Positions 55,517 through 64,000 of a DNA stretch of 64,000 nucleotides are shown here, in pieces (the first letter of the stretch is position 1; the number at the start of each line of letters is the position of its first letter). Made by a program: the position numbers and the translations under genes. The DNA is from Hyphodiscus hymeniophilus (lineage: Eukaryota > Ascomycota > Leotiomycetes > Helotiales > Hyphodiscaceae), in contig VNKQ01000016.1 in the NCBI GenBank assembly GCA_016508695.1, positions 310,001 through 374,000 of the forward strand, given 5' to 3'. Under the pieces are notes generated by a model. That model worked only from the letters and a program-made list of their open reading frames with translations. It made no database searches and was not told the DNA's origin.

Positions 55517-57405
55517 ATGGCTGGCTATACAGCTTACAACCTTCGAATCATCCTTATTCTCACCTTGGGTAGTCTGACTTTTGGATATGCCTACTCAGTC
55601 ATTTCTGGAACCCTGGGTCAACCTGGCTTTCTCGACTACTTCAACCTTCGAAATGACGAGAGCCACACCCAGGCTATCACCGGTACAATAAATGGCCTGG
55701 TGTGCGCCGGCGCCGTCTTTGGATCTCTAGCTGTTGGGTGGATGTGCGATGCGCGCGGTAGGAAAGAGACTCTTTATCTCACCTGCGTGGTCAACATTTT
55801 TGGAGAAGCCCTTCAAGCAGGGTCTGTCAATCTCGGCATGTTCCTCGCAGCTCGTTTTATCGGTGGTTGGGGTATCGGTATGGCGGTGGTATTGATACCA
55901 CTTTACCAAGCTGAAATCTGCAAGTTACTCCAGCAGACTATGCGTCGGCTTGACTAACGCAGGGAAATAGCTCCACCAAGTGCCCGTGGCTTCCTAGTCG
56001 GCCAACATGGCACGTTTGCCATTTTTGGATACGCCATTGCAGGTTGGGTTGGCGTCGGAGCTTATTATTCTACAAATCTTGCATTCCAGTGGCGATTCCC
56101 TATTGCCGTCGCCTGTATCTTTCCACTTGCACTGCTGATTTGCAGTCCCTGGATACCTGAATCACCTCGCTGGCGTGAGTTGACATCAAGAGAAATACAT
56201 ATCGACCAAATTATTGACTCCTCTAGTGTTGACAAGAGACCGGAAGGACGAAGCGTGGGCAATCGTTTCTCGGCTTCACGGTGGCGACCAGGATGAGGAT
56301 AGTCTCCTCTTTGCCCGCGAGGAATTCTACCAGATGGCCCAACAAGTCCAAGCAGACAATGCAGCGTGGATTTCCGGAGGCTATCACCGCCAAATATTCA
56401 CAAAGCCATCCTACCGTAAACGAATATGGATGGGGTTCTTCATCCAATACGCCGCTCAGTCCACTGGTGCCCAGGTCATTTATGGTAAGACCCAACCTTA
56501 GTGTGGGTTTCTTAAGGAGATAACTTGAAAACTAATTCTCTTAGTCTACATTATATCTCTATATCAGAACCTTGGCCTCACTGGAGGCATTCCTCTAGTC
56601 TTGGGAGCTGCCTACGTTACTGTCGCTACCTTATCCAACTTTACCGGCGCTCTACTTCTTGACAAGATTGGCCGCAAGCCGCTGTTCCGTAAGTTGAGAC
56701 GCATTCTCCGAAAAACCAAATGTCTTTCTAGATTGATACTGATCATGAGCAGTTGCTGGCCTGACTGGATGTATGCTCTCGGTAACTCTGGAAACGATTA
56801 TGATTGCGCGATTTGCTGGCACGACGAATAACGCTGGACTTGGCATGGGAGTTTTCTTCTCCTTCTGCTTTATCGCTTGTTATGGCGGAGGAATTGACGT
56901 GGTAGGATATGTATATTGCAGTAAGTGTCGATTCGGTTTCAATCCTTGATCTAATTTTTATGTTGTGCAGGCGAGATCTTCCCAACACATATCCGTCCTC
57001 AAGGAGTAGCCTGGTCCCTGGTTGGAACATTTCTGTCCACCCTCGTCTACGTCGAAGCTGCTCCGACCGCACTAGCCAACATCAAGTGGGGATACTACAT
57101 CATTTTCATCGGCTTGACATTGATCAATATTGTCATTCTGTATCTGTGGTGTCCTGAGGTATGTCCTCCCTATCAACCCAAAGGCCTGGGCAAAATGTAC
57201 TGACTTCTTCTCGAAGACGAAGGGCCTCTCACTGGAAGAGATCAACGAAAAGTTCGGCGATGAGGTCGTCGTCCACCTCACTAATGCGACTGACAAGCAG
57301 CTGGAAGATCTCGCACATACCATCCAAGCAGAGCAAGACGAGAAGATTGCCATGGACCACTCCCACCACGAGAAGACAGGGGTATCTGGAGCACAGACAG
57401 TTTAG
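55517..57405 (+). CDS. MFS sugar transporter
   Basis: Seven exons (55517-55919, 55971-56174, 56227-56484, 56545-56688, 56753-56920, 56971-57158, 57217-57405), 517 residues, frame-exact. The first intron is GC-AG (GCAAGT). Marks of sugar porters: GYAYSVISGTLGQPGF in TM1, GWMCDARGRKETL, LYQAEISPPSARGFLVGQHG (loop 4-5), WIPESPRWLL, LLLDKIGRKPLF and CPETKGLSLEEINEKFGD. A plasma-membrane importer of hexoses or related sugars. It is the second sugar transporter in this region that is divergently paired with a Zn2Cys6 regulator. It and the 47467 gene share the family but little short-range identity, so they are not a recent duplication. Confidence 0.92.
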
Positions 57406-57596
57406 TAGAAGGAGAAGGTTTACTGAACCTTACTATAGGCAGCTTCAGGTATAAGGATAGGAATAATTATTATCTTTTTCCTGAGTATCTATCGAATACT
57501 GCAATTCCATATATTTGATTAAGTCGTGAAATTCGCAACAGCTGGATTCTCTCTTCTTGTAACACATAAGCCGAAGACATTTGCGGCGATGCACAC

Positions 57597-59668
57597 TCAC
57601 GCCTCTGATGCTACCTCAGCCGTCTTCACACTCTTCCAACCCATGCCCCAAGCAGTGATAAATGCTACAAGAGCGGCGCTGGTGATGAGGTAGAACACAT
57701 TGTCGACTGACTTGACGTACGCATGGGTTACGCTAGGCAAGGACGCAGGCGAGAGAAGCTGCCGAAAGCCGGTGACTCCAGCACCGAGGACAGCCTGCAC
57801 ATTGACGTCGGGCGCATATTTGTGTATGTTAGTCGACAATGAATTCTGGAAGATGGTCTGCGCAAATGAGAGAAACTATGCTGGGCCGAATCCTTGGCTG
57901 AAGACGACGGCGGCCAGGCCAATGGTCTGTAGTTCATGACGCAGGAGATTTTGAACCGCGACGATCGGCTAGTAGTTTCATCAGTGCAATGGACTATGTA
58001 GAGTGATCATCGCAATGAAGACGTACCATTTGTAATCCCATACCCCGTCCAACTCCAGCGATAATTTGATAGAACATCCATTTCTCAGTGGATGTATGCG
58101 CATCAACGGTAGTGAGTAGACCTGTTCCAACAGCTGCCAAAGCACCACTGCCGATAGCAAACGGGAGATAGTACCCAAGACGGCCGACTACTCAATATTA
58201 GCACACAACGCGGTCATTGTATAAGTTCTCAACAAACCTAAGATTCCGCAAGCAATTGCAAGTACCATTTGACCAAGAACGGATGGTAGCAGATGGACAC
58301 CGCTCAGAGTTGGCGACTCTCCGCGTACAGCCTGAAAGTAAATCGACATATAGAAACTTGTGACTATCATGTTGCCGTTGATGAAGAAATAAGTCGCGCA
58401 GCTCGTCCAGACAATTCGCTGTCGAAGCATAGACAGAGGAAACATGGCGATGTTCCCTCTGCGATGCTCCCACAATCCAAATACCAAAAGCGTAACCGCG
58501 AATCCGCAGAACAAGCCAATGATGACTGAACTGCCCCATCTGTATTTTGCTCCACCCCACTCAATTGCGAGGAGGAATTGTATAGCAGCTCCTGCAAAGA
58601 TGGCGAAGCCAGGGAGGTCGAACGATTGAAGGATTGCCCGCAGACCCGTCTTGATTTCGCGTTTCGGTCGGCGACCGGGGATGGGAACAAATATCAGAGC
58701 GATGGCAACCAATCCTCCCGGCGGTAAGTTAATGTAGAAACCTATGGTATGTCAGGCATGTCTCTAACGCCTAAAGAAGCAGGAAAAGAAGGATCACCTA
58801 CACCAGCGCCACGTTGTATATTGAGTCAACGCTCCACCAAGAATGGGTACCGTCATAATACCCAGCTGAACGACTAGCATGCACGATCAGTAGTGCAATG
58901 ATAAAGTTAGGACTGGAAGGGTATCTTACTTCCGAGGAGAATACCGAGGTACTCTGAATGTGTCAGATGTTAGTGAGCTGTCCCCGGAGAAGAGTTTCAC
59001 AAGATCTTTACATACTTGCGTTTTCCTCGCTCGGAACACAAGAACGAACGATAGTCAATCCACCATTCAACAACCCAGATCCACCGATCCCAGCAACGGC
59101 GCGACCCGCAATCAACATGTTTGAAGATTGAGCCACACCAGACAAAAGAGAACCCAGTTCAAAGACAGCCAAGAAGACGATGAAGGTGTACTTCTTGGCA
59201 TTAGCCAATGGGGTGAGGTACAGGAAATATGAAGGGTTTGCCACTTACTTTCGACGAAAATTGATTGTATGTTTTTCCCGTGAGAGGCTGAAACGCACAA
59301 CTGCAAATATCAATAACTGGGTCAGTATTCCCAGCGTAGTTGAAAGAACTCACTTGGCAAGCTGATAAGCAGTTCCATACCAGCCAATATCACCAATGGA
59401 ATGAAAATCACTGGTGATTCTCGGAATTGCCTTATTAATGTCATGACAGTCGTATTTATGGATTGGTTGAGGGATCACACACTGTCGCAATAATAGATGT
59501 ATCAAGTAACATCAAAAATCCAGCCATCGTGCAAGCAGAGGTCACAAGGAAGAGCTTCACTCCAGTGATGTATTCCTGCTCTGCTTCCATAGCAGCAGGA
59601 GCAGCTTTCTCTTTCATGGTTCCGTCATTGTCGTTCGATTTGTGTTCTAAAGCCACTTCGTCCGACAT
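57597..59668 (-). pseudogene. MFS multidrug/metabolite efflux pump (14-TM DHA type) with in-frame stop
   Basis: Nine exons can be placed (59668-59483, 59430-59354, 59300-59249, 59190-59016, 58953-58930, 58873-58802, 58741-58238, 58187-58027, 57968-57597), 540 codons. The family is the DHA2/DHA14 drug and toxin efflux pumps: GFLMLLDTSIIATAIPRI (motif D2), SDFHSIGDIGWYGTAYQL, NMLIAGRAVAGIGGSGLLNG (motif C), LTQYTTWRWCFYINLPPGG. All boundaries keep the frame, but codon 448 is TAG (57876-57878), in the segment GFGPA*FLSFAQTIFQNS. About 92 residues with the last two or three membrane helices would be lost. It is either a recent pseudogene, an assembly error, or a truncated protein. Confidence 0.78.
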
Positions 59669-59960
59669 GCTGAATCAGTCGTGATCATTTGTTTTGCAAT
59701 ACGGTCAACAGTTTGGGTTGAGTTGGACAGAACTTAGTTTCTACAAGAAGTTTATATTGAGATTGGGTGGTTTGTTCGGAAGCTTGTCGGCCTGCCGACA
59801 AGACTCCGCACCAAGTTTCCCGCTCCTCTATTGGCTCGAGGGTCTCGGCAGCTGCAAAGATTTCAAAGTCCGCCATCAGAAGCAGTCTCCGCCATGATTC
59901 GCTGTTGATCCTTGGAGAATATCTGCGGTGAAATCAAATCAATGAAACCAATGCAAGCCC

Positions 59961-62186
59961 TTATTCTGGGGGATCCAGCATATTTCCCATCCATTCGTCA
60001 TCAAGGTATTGAAACATACCGGAGAGTTCGTCTCCTTCAGAAATCATTCCATCATCAAGGAATGTGTTCGGTTCCAGGGTCATGTCGTTTGCAGACTCGC
60101 CACCCAGCCTTCCCTCAACGTAGAGCTTGACAAGATTCATTCGTCTTGCTGTTGGAGAAAACGTGTCAAGCTTTTCAAACCCCACCAATGTTTTGAGGGA
60201 ATCAAGTCGTTCAGAAACTTGACCTAAAACAGTGACGAAATCAATCGTCTCTCGTACATAGTCGAGGCTCCAGCCCGGATACTCAAGTTTGGACAAAATG
60301 TGGAGAATGCCGAGAGAACGCGTCAAGGTTGACCATGTCGGCAAAGACATTGTAACATAATCTGCCACCTGAATCGACAGGAAAGTATCGAAGTAGGCTT
60401 TCCAGGCTTGCAGGCAAGCAGACAGCAGCTCCAAGCGCTTGAATTTAGGAACAGCACAAGTAGACAGATGTGACGTGCGCATCCCAGCCTCGTAGATTGC
60501 GATCTCAGCCATGTGATAATGCATTAGTATCATTGCTTCATGGAAACAGTCATTAGTGACAAAATGCATAACCCGGGAGAATATGAGAGTTCTTACAACT
60601 ATTTGCTTGCTCCCGTGACAAATCCTCAGCGAAGCGCTTTAGTTCTTGTTGAAGAGTGTTGACGATGAACGTGGTACCTGAATTCATTTCACGAAGCTCG
60701 GTGTTGATATGCCATGAATTTTGGTATATGTGCTCCGTGATGATCTGCAGTTTAATAATGGCTACAGCAGATATGTCATCTGGATGGTTTCCAAACTCTT
60801 CGATATGTCTCACACAATCGTCGACATGGGGCAAGTGTTTGAGGTACGAATCAATTTTTCTGAACGATAGTGAAGCACTGTATTAAGGTCAGCAAGCTCA
60901 AAAGGAATCCTGCAATTTTGGTAGTTTGCAGCCCTACGCCGAGCTAAGGAAGAAACATCCCAAGAATGCCCGCTGTTCTTCCAATGTCCTTGCGATTTTT
61001 ATGGGCGGCCTGTAAGCATCCGCACAAGTTGCTCGTAAAGCATCGTTAAAAGGACTCTTCCGAGCCGGAGTCTTAGGCATCGGTTGGTTCAAGCCCAAAT
61101 CACAGACTAGAGTTACTATATAAGAGTCAGTGTGACTATACAACACATATGAGTGCTCAAATATAAAGCCTTGCTAAGAATGTAGGTCTTAGATTAACGT
61201 ACTTGCTGCACATAATAAACTGGTAAACTGTGGAATTTTCCAGAAGTGATTGTAGCACCTGAAAGTAATCAGTGTCGATTACTTGACGAACCTAATTCCT
61301 GATGAGACAAACCATCCTGCATATGTTAGGATACCAAGAAGTAGATCCAAGTTCCGTTCACAGTTCACGAACATCCTCTCAGTGAACTCCTTGATAAAAA
61401 GCTTACCAAGTCCCTCCTGTTGTACGCTATCACGGCTGGCAATGGCCAGGATGGAGATAAATAATAACGGTGTATCGCGGTAGAGCTCCTCCGCAAAGAC
61501 CGACTGCGGTATGACCACGAATGGGAAATGAGAACTCATTTGACTTCTGAAGAAGTCTAAAAGTGCATTGGCTCGTGCAAAGTTTGGCATAAAATTGTTG
61601 GAAAGGATCGATTGCAAATGTTGAGACTCGCTTGAAAAATACAATCCTCCAGCTGATCCGTATGATTCTACGTTTCGTGGACTTTGAGATACTGATGGCT
61701 GCGTGGTTGCCGAGGAAGTGATCACGTGATCGAGAGTCGAAGACTGCTTTCGCTGATTTGAGCCAACCTCATGCGTTGATTCGATCAAGGACACGAGACT
61801 GTCCAGCTTCTGCTCTAATCTCTCAACATTGGAGTCAGGGACTGATCTGTAATTTATCAAGTTGGTTTCGAATCAAGGATCGAATAAAGTGCAGTCCTTA
61901 CGTCGTCACTTTCAGCTTTCACTTTCGCGTGTGAGAGCGAACTTTCGGAGTGGATGGTTCACAAGGCATGTGAAGTCGCTCGCACCTAGGAATTTCAAAG
62001 TTAGCATTGAAAGCGGCGACTAAGACAAATATCCATTCACCTTTGGCATTGCCTACCCTCATCTTGCCCTAAAACAACACATTTGACCTTAGACCGGGAG
62101 CAGGCAGTACAAGCCTTGGGGTGGGTCCTGATAGAACCCCCAACATGGGAAGAGGCAGGTAGATTTGCAAATGGGGGCTCCATCAT
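59961..62186 (-). CDS. Zn2Cys6 transcription factor (fungal TF domain)
   Basis: Seven exons (62186-62041, 61985-61923, 61846-61313, 61258-61203, 61115-60938, 60877-60597, 60535-59961), 610 residues, frame-exact. The zinc cluster (Cys26, 29, 36, 47, 50, 57; ACTACSRSKVKC…CQRCERLHMPC) is split by an intron, as in the regulator at 35186. A short coiled coil follows (VERLEQKLDSLVSLIES). The TF core includes FFRSQMSSHFPFVVIP, LLLGILTYAGW, ITLVCDLGLNQPMP and EEQRAFLGCFFLSS. This is the pattern of regulators often found in secondary-metabolite clusters. It sits next to an efflux pump and a dead acetyltransferase, so it may have controlled them. Confidence 0.88.
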
Positions 62187-62676
62187 TCATGGGGTCGAGA
62201 ACCAAGATTTCAATGCTATGTTGTGCATGTGCGTTCAGATGTGGAGGCTGTTGCGTGGCGTTTATTCTACCGAAACTGGACTAGGAGGCGCGGCAGAGAT
62301 ACTCGCGAGTCGCAATGTTGCGGCTCTCCAGCCTGTGGAAAGTTCAAAGTCACAGAACAGGAGCGGGGTATTGGCAAACTTGGGATTGTGATTGTAATTG
62401 ATTGAGTTGTGAAAAGTAGGGGCGCGAGGGTCCGAAGCAAACGGCGGACCCTTGACTAAGAGCGGACAAAGAAGGAAGCAAAATCGGCCAATGAGGTACA
62501 GTACTCGAATAGGGGAACATCACGTGCAGAAGATAGGGGTGGAACCGAGTAGCATCAAATTGCCGGTAAGTAACTCCTCTGAGTGATATTCGCAGGTTCT
62601 CCTCTTTCGTTTTACTCAATTTCTCACTTTTCAATCTTTAGAAATTCACCACTTAATTGGAAATCCATTTTTTAAG
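62187..62676. other. divergent promoter region, regulator and acetyltransferase relic
   Basis: A plus-strand open frame at 62083-62391 lies opposite the first exon of the regulator and is not coding. No other feature is seen. Confidence 0.4.
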
Positions 62677-63478
62677 ATGACTTGGACGGAAGTTTCTGCT
62701 GGTCATTATTATATACAGATTAAAGCAATGACCAAAATGATAAAGGCCCGTGGGCATCCTCTGGATCATGGGTACGGGTCCATCAGTTCCATTGCATCTT
62801 TCAAAGCAACGGAATTTAAGGAAGACTTGGCTCTGAGTCTGCTCCAAGCATGGATGACGCTACGCTTTCAACATCCAAGTATCGCCTCCTTAATCAAGGG
62901 AGGAGTTGCTGGAATACACCGCTCCGAGCACCCAGGAACTAGAAAAATGGGTAGACAAATCGTTCTTTATCGTTGGCACAGAAGTTGACACGGTCGAATT
63001 GATCGCAATATTCAGACCACAGACTTACGTTACATTGCACTATCTGGCTGAAATCCGTCGGGTCGTTATCCATGTGTCGCACTGGAGGATGGATGGCATT
63101 GGTGCGCACAAACGCCTGAATGCTTTCTTCGAACAGATAGTTTCACATCGAGATCCTCTGGACGTCTTGGGGAACTGAGCCGAGTCGCTTGGTACCAAGC
63201 ATCGAATAAGTGCTAGGTATCCCGGAAGAAGCAACTCCTAAGATCCAAACCGAAGTGTAACGCCTTTTCGGCTTAAGCATAATAACTGCCGGAGGGATTG
63301 GCATCCCAAACCTTGGTGATGAAAAAACACTGCCCGGTGGAACTCGTAATTCACCCCTCCTTCCCGAATCCACGACAAAGCTCATAATCAGGCCTTGTGC
63401 ACCAAGGGACTTCACCCTGACTGCAGGCTTTCGTGCTTCATTAGCTGCCATCAACTACAGCGATGCTTCTTCTGACTC
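62677..63478 (+). pseudogene. broken trichothecene-acetyltransferase-like (condensation-fold) gene
   Basis: Pieces of the Tri3-like O-acetyltransferase family (CoA-dependent condensation fold) occur in order but in shifting frames. From 62677 one frame gives ISSIASFKATEF and LRFQHPSIAS. After about 62900 another frame gives YTAPSTQELEKWVDKSFF and the catalytic HxxxDG stretch VSHWRMDGIGA. Further on, pieces such as LGIPEEATPKIQ and TLPGGTRNSPLL are separated by TAA stops. At least one frameshift, two or more stops and a missing C-terminal third make it inactive. The lack of a downstream gene end is consistent with long decay. The family is known for acetylating sesquiterpenoid alcohols; what this copy once modified is unknown. 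Confidence 0.82.
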
Positions 63479-63541
63479 GAAGAAAAAGAGTTTCACATCG
63501 TAGCCCCTTGACGTCTCTAACTCCACAAGTGATAAGACGAA

Positions 63542-64000
63542 TCATAAGGAAAGATAATCCTGAGCGAGATTATTGACCTCCGTCAGCGCTTTCAACGCAT
63601 CGAGTAATTCGCGAACCTGGAGATCCACTGAGTCGTCAAGGTAACGGTGGGTATCCAAGAAATCTACGCAAAGAATGAGAGGTAGAGGTGTGAAGGGATG
63701 CACCTGTGTATCATGACTTGTCAATAGGTATTCCACAAGAGAGATAGCTGGGCTCTAGAGCATACTTTGAGATAGCTTAATTGCGGTAGGCACTGTGCAA
63801 GCCGTACAATCTCCTGGGCAGCCATGAATGCATACTGTTTGAGTTCGAGGACAGTACCGGGGTAGTCTTCCATCTCCCAAGGCGTGGACTCCACAATTCT
63901 GTAGAGATACAGCGCGGCCGTTTGGGCCATCATGTTGGTGAAGAGGAGCATGCTGTCTTGTGCCTGTGCCGCGGAGGGGTGATCCCCTATCGGATTCTGA
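63542..64000 (-). CDS. C-terminal part of a fungal transcription factor, cut by window end
   Basis: The frame enters from beyond 64000 and has two exons here: 64000-63766 and 63703-63542. The intron (63765-63704) is phase 0 with a GATACACAG acceptor, joining YLK to VHPFTPLPL. Visible segments TNMMAQTAALYLYRIVES, AAQEIVRLAQCLPQLSYLK, HPFTPLPLILCVDFLDTHR and LLDALKALTEVNNLAQDYL are typical of the C-terminal end of fungal Zn2Cys6 factors that regulate secondary-metabolite or efflux genes. The DNA-binding part lies outside the window. Confidence 0.75.

Noticed and set aside
47467..57405. The two sugar transporters as a tandem duplication
   Set aside because: Exon structures and local sequences differ clearly (GTTTGT donors in one, a GC-AG intron in the other), so no recent duplication.
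62083..62391. Plus-strand frame of 102 codons
   Set aside because: It lies antisense to the zinc-cluster exon of the regulator, whose six cysteines are in place on the minus strand.

Overview
The window looks like nuclear DNA of a filamentous ascomycete (Pezizomycotina). Genes are dense, on both strands, and split by short introns (about 45-130 bp) with GT or GC donors, CTAAC/CTGAC-type branch sites and AG acceptors. The families present are typical of the group: Zn2Cys6 regulators, a HET protein, a STAND N-terminal domain, DUF7053, a BIM1-like copper protein and many MFS transporters. The class (perhaps Leotiomycetes) is a weak guess. Exon models were built by hand; most were checked by splice motifs, frame continuity and total length divisible by three.

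Left part (0.6-32 kb) is mostly conserved or housekeeping-like: a small papain-like protein, a CorA-like membrane protein, an FMN reductase, a DUF7053 protein, a peroxisomal ALDP-type ABC half-transporter, a BIM1-like GPI protein, a four-TM membrane protein, an orphan STAND N-terminal/zinc-finger protein with a frameshift, an F-box/LRR protein, a BRD8/Bdc1-like bromodomain protein, a coiled-coil protein, two secreted proteins and a DUF2470 membrane protein. An O-methyltransferase relic and two short inverted-repeat elements lie among them.

Middle part (32-40.4 kb) looks like a small catabolic or secondary-metabolism group: a Zn2Cys6 regulator, a divergent pair of flavin monooxygenase and allantoate-permease-type MFS transporter, and two dead genes (a 2-oxoglutarate dioxygenase relic and a short-chain dehydrogenase pseudogene). 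A large HET-domain gene follows.

Right part (44-64 kb) is rich in regulators and transporters: a C2H2+Zn2Cys6 regulator divergent from a sugar transporter, with a type-B carboxylesterase next to it; a second Zn2Cys6 regulator divergent from a second sugar transporter; a DHA-type efflux pump with an in-frame stop; a third Zn2Cys6 regulator; a heavily broken trichothecene-acetyltransferase-like gene; and the C-terminus of a further regulator cut by the window end. In all, five loci are clearly disabled (O-methyltransferase, 2OG dioxygenase, SDR, efflux pump, acetyltransferase) and one more carries a frameshift, which suggests decaying specialised metabolism beside intact regulators.
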